Assembly: GCA_964370605.1 (NCBI GenBank)
Contig: CAYJJX010000006.1
Span: forward strand, 48,960 to 112,959
Direction of reading: 5' to 3'
Length of the DNA stretch: 64,000 nucleotides
DNA from: CAYJBH01 sp964370605
Lineage (GTDB): Bacteria > Bacillota > Clostridia > Oscillospirales > Ruminococcaceae
The notes beneath the pieces are model-generated. The model made no database searches. It was given only the letters and a program-made list of their open reading frames with translations, and had not been told where the DNA came from. Of this stretch, positions 25,960-35,036 are shown one piece after another; position 1 is the first letter of the stretch; the number at the start of each line of letters is the position of its first letter. The position numbers were made by a program, and so were the translations under genes.

Positions 25960-27324
25960 ATGAATTTACGTGAAAAAGCTAATATTTTTGAAACACATTT
26001 GTTAGAAAAGTTCACTTTTGATGGTCAGGTGATGTGCAAATTGTCGTTAGCTTCGGCTGACAAAAAGTCGTACTATGATACCCCCGATAATGCTTACATG
26101 ACCGGCATGATGATAGCAGCGTTTTCAATGAAATATGCAGTCACAAAGGATGAGAACGACAGAAAAACTGTATCGAAGATGCTAAAAGCGGCAAATTGTT
26201 TGTGTAAAATCAGCGGAAAAAAGGGATTGCTAGCGAGGAGCTACACGCCGCTTGACAATGATTTTGCAGACAATGACGGTGAGTGGAATATAACATCAGA
26301 TAAAAAATATCGCTGGAGAGGCGATGTCAGCACCGACCAGATGTGCGGAATGTTTTTCGGACTTTATAACGCATATAAATTGGTTGCCAATGAAGAAGAA
26401 AAAGAACAGATCAAAAACAACCTTGTCGACCTTATGGATCACGTCTTGGAAAATGGCGATTTAATTATCGACATCGATGGCAAAAGAACTTTATGGGGAC
26501 GATACACCGAGGAGTATGTCACAAAAGTTCAACCGATGATTGCGCTTTTGTATTTACAGCATCTTAAAATATTACACCATGTCACAGGCGATAAACGATA
26601 TGATGATCGATATCAAGAATGCGCAATCAACAAACATTATGCAGAAATCTCGCAGCTTTCTTGGTTGCCGGTTCCGCCCAAATACTCAAATCATTCCGAC
26701 AATGTAATGATAGCCATGAGTTTTCAACCGCTTTTGGAGCTGGAAAAGTCGGAAGTGTTGCTTGCTCATTATAAAAAAGGCCTTGAAAAGTTCTTTTTAG
26801 GATTTGACGATTTTGATTTCAGTGTACCGAGTGGGCAAAAATATTACGAATACTTTCATGGTGAGATAATAGCCAATGATAATCCGGAAGATTCGGTATT
26901 ATCAGTCGATGAAGTAATAAAAGAATGCAACGCCTTCTGGGAAAAAGGAGCGGAATATCAAGGGGTGAAACCAATCGGCTGTCCACTATATGCCTATATT
27001 GCGAAGAACTTCTTGGGATTGGATGAAACCGGCGTGCTGACCCCTTCAATTAAAACTCTGGAACTCATGCCGTTCAGTATGAAGTTTTCAAAAGATACAT
27101 TGAATGAGTACAAGCTGCGATTCGGTATAGATGAAAAGACGGAAGAAACAGAGGTGATGGAGGGCAAGCCGATACCGATAAACAAAAGAAAAAAAACATG
27201 GTCTGCCTGGGTTCAAAATCCCTACACTACAGAAGGAGACTGCACTGTGGAAACCGGCATGGAATACTCGGGACATGATTTTATTCTTGGATATTGGGTG
27301 GGCAAATATTACGGATGCCTCTAA
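25960..27324 (+). CDS. Six-hairpin glycosidase-like protein
   Basis: A cytoplasmic protein of 454 residues with no signal peptide. Segments such as YDTPDNAYMTGMMIAAF and RWRGDVSTDQMCGMFFGLYNA fit an alpha/alpha six-hairpin barrel, the fold of unsaturated glucuronyl and rhamnogalacturonyl hydrolases and related enzymes. I do not recognise a precise family. As the last gene of the importer unit it probably trims the imported oligosaccharide. AAAGGAG precedes the ATG. Confidence 0.65.
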   Translation: MNLREKANIFETHLLEKFTFDGQVMCKLSLASADKKSYYDTPDNAYMTGMMIAAFSMKYAVTKDENDRKTVSKMLKAANCLCKISGKKGLLARSYTPLDNDFADNDGEWNITSDKKYRWRGDVSTDQMCGMFFGLYNAYKLVANEEEKEQIKNNLVDLMDHVLENGDLIIDIDGKRTLWGRYTEEYVTKVQPMIALLYLQHLKILHHVTGDKRYDDRYQECAINKHYAEISQLSWLPVPPKYSNHSDNVMIAMSFQPLLELEKSEVLLAHYKKGLEKFFLGFDDFDFSVPSGQKYYEYFHGEIIANDNPEDSVLSVDEVIKECNAFWEKGAEYQGVKPIGCPLYAYIAKNFLGLDETGVLTPSIKTLELMPFSMKFSKDTLNEYKLRFGIDEKTEETEVMEGKPIPINKRKKTWSAWVQNPYTTEGDCTVETGMEYSGHDFILGYWVGKYYGCL

Positions 27325-27352
27325 GTAACTCACCAACACCTTTAACTAAAAA

Positions 27353-27380
27353 CCTGCTGAACAACGAGTTGTTCAGCAGG
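27353..27380. terminator. Bidirectional terminator between converging genes
   Basis: A 12-bp stem (27353-27364 with 27369-27380, loop CGAG). On the plus strand it is followed by CTTTATTTAT, on the minus strand by TTTTTAGTT. Confidence 0.8.
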
Positions 27381-27386
27381 CTTTAT

Positions 27387-28811
27387 TTATAGATTCATTA
27401 TTGCAACGGCTCCAAGAAGTGTCTTCTCAAACGCTTCGTTCCCGTATTTATCCACCTGTGCTTTATCCTTCGGACCATGGGTTAGGCATCCTGCGCCGCC
27501 TATGCAACCGTCAGTGCATGCCATACCTTCTATAAAATTCGCGTCGGTTAATTTTTTCGACGACTTCATCAAGGCAACTTTGCATGCATCAATTCCGTTG
27601 CACCTCTCCGCCCTAAGATCAAACTCAATCTTTTGCTCCTTGAGTGCCTGAGAAACCGCGTCAGACAGTCCGCCGCTCCGTGCAAAAATCCTTCCGAAAT
27701 ACGAAGCGTTGTCCAGCACTTCTTCATGGAGTTCTGAAAGATTAATTTCTTTGCTATCAAAAAGTGCTTGCAACTCTTCAAACGTAATTACACAATCCAC
27801 ATGAGGCCTTACCGTATCAAGTTGAAACTCCATTTTTTTCGCCGTACAAGGACCGATAAAAACGACTTTCGAGGTTGGATCGGTTTCTTTAATATATTTC
27901 GCTATCCGTGCCATCGGTGACAAATTGTGAGATATATGCTTTGAAAAGTCGGGCATCTGTTTGTTTATATACATCACAAACGCAGGACAGCAAGAACTCG
28001 TCAAAAACTCTTTTTCCACCAGTTCTCTCGACTCTTCCAATGCCACAGCGTCCGCTCCAAGCGCCGCTTCGACAATAGCATGAAAACCCAGTCCTTTGAT
28101 CCCGCTTACAACCTGACCTAGCTTAACATGCTGAAACTGGCTCGAAATAGAGGGTGCCACAACCGCATACACCTTATACTTTGTATTATCTTCACTCTTT
28201 TTCAGCAGGTCTATCGCATCCAGTATAAACGATTTATCTGCTATTGACCCAAACGGACACTGATACACACACGCCCCACATGCTATGCATTTCTCATTTA
28301 TTATCTGTGCGCTATTATCAGGCGCTTTTTTTATTGCCTTGACCTTGCACGCCGATTCACAGGGTCTTTTACTGCTAATTATCGAATGATACGGGCATGT
28401 TTTCGCACATGCACCGCAGTCTACGCATTTCTTGCTGTCTATCTGTGCAACATAGTTTGCATTGAATGAAATTGCCCCGAATCTGCAAGCATCGAAGCAC
28501 CGATGCGATAAACAACCGCGACAGGAGGAGGTCACAACATAGCCTGAAGCGGGACACTCATCGCAGGCAATATCTATGACTTCAATGACATTTGGATTAG
28601 CACGATCACCACCCATCGCAATCTTGACACGTTCCGCCAATATGGCTCGCTCTTTATAAACACAGCAACGCATCGTAGACTCTTTGCCGGAAATAATGTT
28701 TTTCGGTATTTGTGTAACATTCTCCAGCAGCGTGTCCTGCCAAGCATTCTTGGCTACCTCGCGCAACACTTTGTATTTTATGTATTGTACTTTGGTATCA
28801 AATCTTTCCAT
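27387..28811 (-). CDS. Monomeric [FeFe] hydrogenase (group B-like)
   Basis: 474 residues. Several Cys-rich Fe-S sites lie in the N-terminal half (CDECPAS...CRGCLSHRC, KKCVDCGACAKTCP near 130, EKCIACGACVYQCP near 175). H-cluster motifs follow: TSSCCPAF near 275, GPCTAKKME near 320 and GMACTDGCIGGAGC near 432. The second Cys of the first motif, used for proton transfer in catalytic enzymes, is kept, so it is probably active in H2 metabolism with ferredoxin. Motif forms differ from classical group A enzymes and fit group B. It is the last gene of a unit with a sensory hydrogenase and phosphatase. Confidence 0.9.
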   Translation of the reverse strand: MERFDTKVQYIKYKVLREVAKNAWQDTLLENVTQIPKNIISGKESTMRCCVYKERAILAERVKIAMGGDRANPNVIEVIDIACDECPASGYVVTSSCRGCLSHRCFDACRFGAISFNANYVAQIDSKKCVDCGACAKTCPYHSIISSKRPCESACKVKAIKKAPDNSAQIINEKCIACGACVYQCPFGSIADKSFILDAIDLLKKSEDNTKYKVYAVVAPSISSQFQHVKLGQVVSGIKGLGFHAIVEAALGADAVALEESRELVEKEFLTSSCCPAFVMYINKQMPDFSKHISHNLSPMARIAKYIKETDPTSKVVFIGPCTAKKMEFQLDTVRPHVDCVITFEELQALFDSKEINLSELHEEVLDNASYFGRIFARSGGLSDAVSQALKEQKIEFDLRAERCNGIDACKVALMKSSKKLTDANFIEGMACTDGCIGGAGCLTHGPKDKAQVDKYGNEAFEKTLLGAVAIMNL

Positions 28812-28850
28812 TTGATCACAGTTCCTTTCTTTGATTTAATTTTGACCTGC

Positions 28851-30026
28851 CTAGAAGTAACTCACCTTGATTTTTTTACCGATCTTTTTCAGACAAAGCG
28901 ATAGCTCATCTATCAACTGCATTTTTATATTAAAATTAATTGGTAAATTGGGATTTTGATGTGCCGGGTTAACCGCCCTACCAACGTAAAAATTAATGTC
29001 GGTCGCCTGCTCAAAAAGCAATCTTGAAATTGCCGATGCTCCGTCTTTATTATTGCTCCAGCCGGAGTATAACTTGTTATCTTCAAGATAATCCTTCGCA
29101 TACAATAACACCTTGTTAATTGTTATAATTCCTTCGGTCACTAGATCCACGCCTTCAATCATTGCCGTCGGTGGAACGTCAGAATCAAAAAATTCAAGCG
29201 ATGGCATGAGTTCTTTACCCAAATAGTTTGCTGCAATGGCAGAAGTTGTACCTCCGCAAACAATATGTTTTCCCTCCTTGGCAAAAAAGAGTGACATCAT
29301 CTTTTCTGAGTCACTTTCGTTCGACGGCGGTCCGATCATCAGATTCATCGGCTGCCTCTTTCTGATTCTCACCATGCACGATGTAGTATCATCGCCCGGC
29401 ATGGCACCGTAGAGAGAGTAACATTCATCCAACAATATAGTGTTCAGGGTCTTTGCTGTAAATCCCACGTCAATCAAGGGAGCGATATATTCCCCGATCT
29501 CTTTTCTGTCCCAACCGAAATTCAATGCGCTCCCAACACCTGCATGAATACACCCATCACTCATCAGGATAAAAAGATCATTCTCTTGAAGTTCGAGCTT
29601 GGACATGAAAATCTTCTTGCCACCTATTATCATTTCGGTATGTGGAATTTCAAAATTTTCTCCGTCTCGGAGCAAGATCACTTTCGGGTTGTCGTATTGT
29701 ATTATTTCGGCTTCTCTGTTGTCGTTCAGTATCCTGAATATCGTAAATGTCGAGTATGCTATGCCTCTTGTCGCACATACCGGAAGCGTCTGTGCAACTG
29801 TCTCTACGCAGTCGGTTATACTCAATCCCTCCGCCATCATTGTAGATATTATTTTCGCAGTCAAGGTGGAAAGTATATTAGCTTTCACCCCACTTCCTAA
29901 CCCGTCCGCCAAAACGAGCGTGGTCGAACCATCAACGCCATCGATCATCTCAAGCTGGTCACCGCAGAGCTCCTCGTTATATTTGTTAAGACTGTTGAAG
30001 CCAATGTCTGCACACAAATTAATCAT
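28851..30026 (-). CDS. SpoIIE-like PP2C family serine phosphatase
   Basis: 391 residues. The N-terminal part has the PPM/PP2C metal-binding segments (ELCGDQLEMIDG, LVLADGLGSGVKAN) and LFILMSDGCIHAGVG, as in SpoIIE/RsbU phosphatases. The C-terminal part (from about residue 230) is a separate region of unknown role. Its start overlaps the PAS-hydrogenase gene by 8 bases. In group C [FeFe]-hydrogenase loci a phosphatase of this type is a known companion and is thought to relay the H2 or redox signal. No kinase or anti-sigma partner is encoded here. Confidence 0.87.
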   Translation of the reverse strand: MINLCADIGFNSLNKYNEELCGDQLEMIDGVDGSTTLVLADGLGSGVKANILSTLTAKIISTMMAEGLSITDCVETVAQTLPVCATRGIAYSTFTIFRILNDNREAEIIQYDNPKVILLRDGENFEIPHTEMIIGGKKIFMSKLELQENDLFILMSDGCIHAGVGSALNFGWDRKEIGEYIAPLIDVGFTAKTLNTILLDECYSLYGAMPGDDTTSCMVRIRKRQPMNLMIGPPSNESDSEKMMSLFFAKEGKHIVCGGTTSAIAANYLGKELMPSLEFFDSDVPPTAMIEGVDLVTEGIITINKVLLYAKDYLEDNKLYSGWSNNKDGASAISRLLFEQATDINFYVGRAVNPAHQNPNLPINFNIKMQLIDELSLCLKKIGKKIKVSYF

Positions 30027-31707
30027 CTCTTATCGACTCCTTAAGCTTTGTGAGTGCAATTTTTGTTTCGGCGGCAGTCTCTCCGAGTAGCGAGGCAATT
30101 TCATGAACTACTCGCATCTGCTTTTCAATCACTTTATCGGTAGTTTCTATCGTCTTCTTGCTGATTTTCTCCTTTTTGGAACGCTCTTCCTCCTCTTCGG
30201 TTACGTTACGCATAATACAGATTAAAATCTTGTTGTGTTTATCAAAAATGATCGTTTCTTCCACGTGTTTATTATATTCTGCTAGATAAGCGCGTTTGTT
30301 TTTTATTGAATTTCCGCTTGACTTTACTTCAATGAAATCGGTCGGGTCCAAAATTTTTATGACCTGCTCACCCAATACATCCGATTTCCTTCTCATGTTG
30401 ATCAGATCTAATGCAGAAGAATTTATTCTTTGGACCTCCAAATCATTGTTGAGCACAATGATTGCATTGGGTGAATTGTCCACTATTATGTCTGAGAATG
30501 TCTCGGCTTTTTCATACAGCGACGGCAAACACATGGTGAAATCTGCCTTTCCGTAGAACACCGCTATCGCCTTGTCGCGACATGAATTGTATCCGCAAGA
30601 GCCGCAATCAAGCTCATCTTCCTTTTTTTCCTTACCTATCTGCCTCAATATAGTCTCTATCTCTAGCTGAGACGGCGTGCCGTTGTGTAGTTCAATAGGC
30701 AAAAATGATTTCTTCATTAGCGAGGCTTCGATATTATTCACATCAAAATCTTCGGCGCCGGCATACTTGTGTATACTCATATAGTCCACAAGCGGTTTTT
30801 TGCGATATTTTTCCATGACCGGACCACCAATGCAACTCCCGACACAGGCAGACATCTCGACAAAACATTTATCGAGATTACCTTGCTCTATTTCGCTCAA
30901 CGCTTTCATGCAGCTCTCGACACCATCTACCCCCAAATATGTGTATTCGGGATTCTTATTCTGTATCGTCTTGATAATGCCACCGGTAGTCGGGAAAAAT
31001 CTGGCAAGACTTTTGTCAATGCTGTCTTGCGATTCATCTGCATCGATGGTTATACTTTCATTTTGCATCCACTCGGTGAGTTCCTCAAAAGTAAGCGCCG
31101 CATCTACAATCCCTTCGTAGTGATGCGCTTCGTCCTTTTTGGCTACACATGGCCCGATAAATACAACCTTAGCATCAGGGTGCCTTTTTTTAATGTCTAT
31201 TGCATGCGCTTGCATCGGTGACACAATATCTGCAAGATGATGCAACAATTGCGGATAATATTTTTGAATAAGAAGATTTACCGAATGACATGATGAAGTG
31301 ATGAGTATGTTACGATTGTCTCGATCGATCATATTCTGATACTCATTCTTCACAATAGTGGCACCGATAGCTGTCTCTTCCGCAGAATGAAAACCAAGCA
31401 TTTTGAGCGCGCGTTCGATTGACTGTATTCCGGCGCCCTCATAATTTGCAATAAATGATGGCGCAACAGATGCGATAACCGGCGCGTCCGACATCAGCAA
31501 CACCCTAACCGCCTCGACGCTGCTGCTAATCTCTTTTGCATTTTGAGGACAGTTCACAAAACACTGACCACACAATATACATTCGTTGCCGACAATTATT
31601 GCCTGCCCACCGGAAAACCTGATCGACTTCACCGGACAGCACCGAATGCACTTATAACAATTTTTGCAGTTTGATTTCTTTAGTTTTAAAAATTCCGTCA
31701 TTGCCAC
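30019..31707 (-). CDS. Sensory [FeFe] hydrogenase with PAS domain (HydS/group C-like)
   Basis: 562 residues in a typical order: two 4Fe-4S sites (CKNCYKCIRCCP near 13 and CILCGQCFVNCP near 44), a hydrogenase large-subunit domain, a CGSCGYNSC Fe-S motif near 369 and a PAS domain (about 395-505) followed by a charged helix. The H-cluster motifs are altered: TSSCHSV near 139, GPCVAKKDE near 184, SACVGSCIGGP near 287. The proton-transfer Cys is replaced by His, so it is likely a slow H2 or redox sensor, not a bulk catalyst. It probably signals through the PAS domain to the downstream phosphatase. Confidence 0.9.
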   Translation of the reverse strand: MAMTEFLKLKKSNCKNCYKCIRCCPVKSIRFSGGQAIIVGNECILCGQCFVNCPQNAKEISSSVEAVRVLLMSDAPVIASVAPSFIANYEGAGIQSIERALKMLGFHSAEETAIGATIVKNEYQNMIDRDNRNILITSSCHSVNLLIQKYYPQLLHHLADIVSPMQAHAIDIKKRHPDAKVVFIGPCVAKKDEAHHYEGIVDAALTFEELTEWMQNESITIDADESQDSIDKSLARFFPTTGGIIKTIQNKNPEYTYLGVDGVESCMKALSEIEQGNLDKCFVEMSACVGSCIGGPVMEKYRKKPLVDYMSIHKYAGAEDFDVNNIEASLMKKSFLPIELHNGTPSQLEIETILRQIGKEKKEDELDCGSCGYNSCRDKAIAVFYGKADFTMCLPSLYEKAETFSDIIVDNSPNAIIVLNNDLEVQRINSSALDLINMRRKSDVLGEQVIKILDPTDFIEVKSSGNSIKNKRAYLAEYNKHVEETIIFDKHNKILICIMRNVTEEEEERSKKEKISKKTIETTDKVIEKQMRVVHEIASLLGETAAETKIALTKLKESIRDD

Positions 31708-31716
31708 AACCTACCT

Positions 31717-31962
31717 TCACCCAACAATCCGTGTAACGACTTCCTTCTCAAAGAAAGCCTCTACCGTTTCGGGCAATACAGAATAGAAACCATCATCGAC
31801 CGTCACGCAAACCCCTTGCTGACATTTGCCCATGCAAAAAGCGCCGGAAAACTCTATCGAATTTTTCAGCCCTCTATCTTGAATCAGGGTTTTAATCTTT
31901 TCAACCACTACCCTCGACCCTTTCAAATGACATGAGCTCCCTATACATACCTTTACTTTCAT
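31717..31962 (-). CDS. Thioredoxin-like 2Fe-2S ferredoxin
   Basis: About 81 residues starting at the ATG at 31962 (MKVKVCIGSSC), the usual family start; an ATG at 31974 sits directly on the AAAGGA site. Four cysteines in the pattern CIGSSC ... CMGKC ligate a 2Fe-2S cluster as in NuoE-like ferredoxins. It is the first gene of the hydrogenase operon, 9 bases before the sensory protein, and probably exchanges electrons with it. Confidence 0.9.
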   Translation of the reverse strand: MKVKVCIGSSCHLKGSRVVVEKIKTLIQDRGLKNSIEFSGAFCMGKCQQGVCVTVDDGFYSVLPETVEAFFEKEVVTRIVG

Positions 31963-31974
31963 TGTTATAACCAT

Positions 31975-32117
31975 TCCTTTCTTAATGTTTTGTCCGATTT
32001 CACCACTGTGTGGTGAAATTCAAACGTATTCCGTTTGAAAGAAACAAAACTTAGTGTTTGAAAACTCGGTTTCAAATTTGACTCCTATGTCAAATTTGTT
32101 AATTATTTAACAAACAT
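31975..32117 (-). promoter_or_regulatory. Structured 5' leader of the hydrogenase operon
   Basis: Between promoter and first gene there are four hairpins in about 100 bases: 31997-32006/32010-32019, 32019-32026/32032-32039, 32057-32063/32070-32076 and 32073-32082/32089-32098. Some share bases and could be alternatives. No T-run follows them, so control, if any, would be by RNA stability or translation. No known riboswitch was recognised. Confidence 0.6.
31976..32025 (-). repeat. Dispersed 50-bp element, copy A
   Basis: Matches 45451-45500 at 41 of 50 positions with no gap. It contains a perfect stem ATTTCACCAC/GTGGTGAAAT (31997-32006 with 32010-32019). On the minus strand it ends in AAGAAAGG, which supplies the ribosome binding region of the next gene. 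Confidence 0.7.
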
Positions 32118-32146
32118 ATTATAGCATAACAATTATCGTTTGTAAA
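32118..32146 (-). promoter_or_regulatory. Promoter of the hydrogenase operon
   Basis: On the minus strand TTTACA (32146-32141), 17 bases, TATAAT (32123-32118). The region 32147-32372 upstream holds nothing else I can name. Confidence 0.7.
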
Positions 32147-32372
32147 GAAGGTTTTTTTAGTTGTACGCAAAAAGTCAATCCTCTTGAAAAGCTGATAATG
32201 CCAGAGCAAGTATTCGTCCGACTTATCATCGTTTTCAAAACGACTTCTTGACCGCCTTATGTTAACACCTGCAAAAAGCTATCGGCCTATGCCGGATTAA
32301 GCAGTTCCTAACTGAATCGCATTACTATTTATTTCGACTATATTGTTAAGGGGTGCATTTTATCCGATTCTC

Positions 32373-32422
32373 AAAATAAAACAAAGCACTTTCAGTCACC
32401 TGAAAGTGCTTTGTTTTATTTT
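32373..32422. terminator. Long bidirectional terminator
   Basis: 22-bp perfect stem (32373-32394 with 32401-32422), loop GTCACC, with T-rich right arms in both directions. It ends the minus-strand gene that stops at 32426. Confidence 0.85.
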
Positions 32423-32425
32423 TTC

Positions 32426-32899
32426 CTACATGCGTCCCGTGTTAGTATAGCATGTTCGGATTTTGTCGATTTTTCTTATTACTTCTTGCAGTTCAATATA
32501 TGAGTCAACCTTTCGTTGGTCGCGACGATTGCCACCAATATAAGAGGACAGCTTTTCATACATTTCCGGCAGGTAGTTTCCGGTCATACGCTCAACTATA
32601 TGTATATCATATATTCCGGTATTTATTCCCACGCAAAATCTTTCATAGGTAGTCAAAAAATATCGGACCTCGTGCAAAAACTCAGGATCGGCAGAAATAT
32701 TTTCAAACGTCATCGGCATCACCTTCGATTTTTTTGTTATGCGTCCTGAAATCTCATACAACAGCTCACATATTCTTTGATAATATTCTATTGTAGCCTG
32801 CTTTTTTCGACGCCTATGATCTTGAACAAATGTCAAAAACAAGATCACTGCAGTAATTATGGATATCACTAACGCTATTATTCCGCTCACATCTCCCAT
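32426..32899 (-). CDS. Small membrane-anchored protein, DUF4760-like
   Basis: 157 residues. One N-terminal membrane helix (about 6-25) is followed by a basic patch (DHRRRKKQ) and a helical cytoplasmic domain with FLTTYERFCVGINTGIYD, a pattern seen in DUF4760-type proteins. GGAGGG lies 4 bases before the ATG. Monocistronic: its own promoter (32941-32970) and a long terminator enclose it. Function unknown. Confidence 0.65.
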   Translation of the reverse strand: MGDVSGIIALVISIITAVILFLTFVQDHRRRKKQATIEYYQRICELLYEISGRITKKSKVMPMTFENISADPEFLHEVRYFLTTYERFCVGINTGIYDIHIVERMTGNYLPEMYEKLSSYIGGNRRDQRKVDSYIELQEVIRKIDKIRTCYTNTGRM

Positions 32900-32940
32900 T
32901 GCACCCTCCTTTTTTATATTTATATCACATTTGAGCGCTC

Positions 32941-32970
32941 ATTACAATATATTATCCATAAATATGTCAA
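32941..32970 (-). promoter_or_regulatory. Promoter of the DUF4760-like gene
   Basis: On the minus strand TTGACA (32970-32965), 18 bases, TGTAAT (32946-32941). The remaining gap to 33319 holds a plus-strand TATAAT at 33242-33247 that may serve the symporter gene but lacks a clear -35. Confidence 0.5.
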
Positions 32971-33319
32971 TCGATTTTTCGTTTACTATTTCCACTTTGA
33001 AACATGATGCCAAAATTTTAGCGATACACACCGAAAACCAGCAACAACTTGACCTTTCTAAATTCCGATAAAAAGTTAACTTTCGGGCGCTCTCCCCTTC
33101 GCTATCGACGAGCTTTACTTTTATTCAACACCATTTTCAACATGCATTGTGCAATATGTACAGCATGGATAGTTTTTGATTAGCATAATGTAGAAAATCT
33201 AAAACTTACATTATCCTCAACACATGTATTATTTATTATGGTATAATGTCGATAGTATGACAGGGGTAATGAGGCATACAAAGATACGAGCGCACTCATA
33301 GAAAGGAACGGGCAACAAT

Positions 33320-34741
33320 ATGGAAAACAAGAACAGTTTGTCGATGGGCAACAAACTATCATTTGCAGTGGCTGATCTTTTTGGAGGAGGTTCATTCAAC
33401 ATAGTAAACTTCCTTTATCCGGGTTTCCTAGCCCTCGCAGTAGGTCTTTCGCCTTTTTGGATCAGTTTCATCATGTTTGTCGCGAGGGTATGGGATGCAA
33501 TCAGCGATCCTTTAATGGGACGCATTTCGGACGGCACAACAAACAAAAGGTTCGGAAAAAGGAGAGTCTACCTTGTGGCGGCGGCGCCTTTGGTCGTCGT
33601 GGCAATGTTCCTGATGTTTTTCCCGTTCTCGATGGAAAGTGAAATCATTCGAGTTATGTGCGTGTTGCTTTCATATATGTTTTTCAGCACAGTTCAAACG
33701 ATGGTCATGATACCCTACTACTCACTCTCGTCAGAACTTGCATATGATTACAAAGATCGTGCATCTGCAAATTCATTGCGGTTGGCATTTAGCATATTTT
33801 CCTCTATCTTATGCGTAGCAGTGCCCGGTATGATAGTCGAAATGGTGGACGGCAACAACGGTTATATCATCATGAGTTTGATTTTCGGAACTCTATTCGG
33901 CACATCGATCCTAATCACAGGGCTTTTTACCCGTGAACAGATTATCACCCCTGCGGTCAAACGAAATTTCCGACTTGACGAATTTACAAGGTTTTTGAAA
34001 GTTAAGCCTTTTCGCCAGTATCTCGGCATGTTCTTGACGCTCCAAATGACTCAGGCAATCATGAGTTCGTTATTTTTCTTCTATATCGATTTTTACATCA
34101 ATCGTGATATAACAGCCTCAGGAGGTTCGTCAATGCTCGGTCTGATTGGTGCGGGCAGCATGTTTGCGACGCAGATAGTCGCACTCCCGTTCTATCTATG
34201 GCTGATAAATAAAAAGAACAAGGCATTTGCCTATCGTTTCGGCGCATTTATCTGGATTTTGTCCGGATCTGTTCTTTTCACACTAAAACCCGGTGTGCCG
34301 GACATCGCCATCATAATAGCGGCTGTCGTTATCGGATTCGGTATCAGCGGACCGGGACTTGTCCCGCATGCCATGTTTGGCGATGTTGTTGATGCGGCAG
34401 AAATCGTCACAGGAGAACGAAACGAAGGGGCGATGAGCGGTTTTGTGAACTTTATTAACAAGGTAGCACAGGCGGTCGGTCTTGCCATTGTCATGGCGGC
34501 GCTAGGCTTTTTCGGCTTCCAAGAGCAGGTTGTCGGTGCGGCAAAGGTGGTGTCGCAACCGGAATCGGCACAGATGGCTATTAGAGCAATCCTGTGCTTT
34601 GCACCACTTTTTGTTTTGATTTTCGGTGTACTAATTTCCTTTAAATACAAAATAGATATGGAGAAACAAAAGCAAGTTAGGGCAAATATCGAAAACAACG
34701 ACACATCAAAACTCGAAGCACTCAAAAAGGAATTCACCTAA
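33320..34741 (+). CDS. GPH family sugar:cation symporter (MFS)
   Basis: 473 residues with about twelve membrane helices. The N-terminus MGNKLSFAVADLFGGGSFNIV and the loop DPLMGRISDGTTNKRFGKRRVYL are characteristic of glycoside-pentoside-hexuronide:cation symporters such as MelB/XynB. It imports a mono- or oligosaccharide with H+ or Na+. No glycosidase gene is next to it, so the substrate cannot be guessed. AAAGGAACGG precedes the ATG and a terminator follows. Confidence 0.9.
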   Translation: MENKNSLSMGNKLSFAVADLFGGGSFNIVNFLYPGFLALAVGLSPFWISFIMFVARVWDAISDPLMGRISDGTTNKRFGKRRVYLVAAAPLVVVAMFLMFFPFSMESEIIRVMCVLLSYMFFSTVQTMVMIPYYSLSSELAYDYKDRASANSLRLAFSIFSSILCVAVPGMIVEMVDGNNGYIIMSLIFGTLFGTSILITGLFTREQIITPAVKRNFRLDEFTRFLKVKPFRQYLGMFLTLQMTQAIMSSLFFFYIDFYINRDITASGGSSMLGLIGAGSMFATQIVALPFYLWLINKKNKAFAYRFGAFIWILSGSVLFTLKPGVPDIAIIIAAVVIGFGISGPGLVPHAMFGDVVDAAEIVTGERNEGAMSGFVNFINKVAQAVGLAIVMAALGFFGFQEQVVGAAKVVSQPESAQMAIRAILCFAPLFVLIFGVLISFKYKIDMEKQKQVRANIENNDTSKLEALKKEFT

Positions 34742-34841
34742 AAACTGTTTCCATTCTTCAACCTTTTCCCATATTACACCGCTACAATGCTTTTAGCGCT
34801 GTCGATTGGGATGCAATGAGTTTAAAATACAACCTCATAAT

Positions 34842-34885
34842 ACAACAAAAAAGGAGACACGGAATTGCAGCTCCTTTTTTGTTGT
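34842..34885 (+). terminator. Terminator after the GPH symporter
   Basis: 15-bp stem ACAACAAAAAAGGAG (34842-34856) with 34871-34885, loop of 14 bases, six T within the right arm. Confidence 0.7.
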
Positions 34886-34957
34886 TGATTTAGTTTGATG
34901 CAACTGAAATGCTCGTCGGTCTCAGGCGATATTGGTGCGGTAAATAGGCAAGATAGC

Positions 34958-34986
34958 TTGACGTTTTGAACTTTTGATGTTATAAA
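34958..34986 (+). promoter_or_regulatory. Promoter of the second MBOAT/SGNH pair
   Basis: TTGACG (34958-34963), 17 bases, TATAAA (34981-34986), 51 bases before the MBOAT start codon. Confidence 0.6.
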
Positions 34987-35036
34987 TATATTATTGCACT
35001 TTTGATATCCCACCTTAATATCTCGGAGAATACTTC

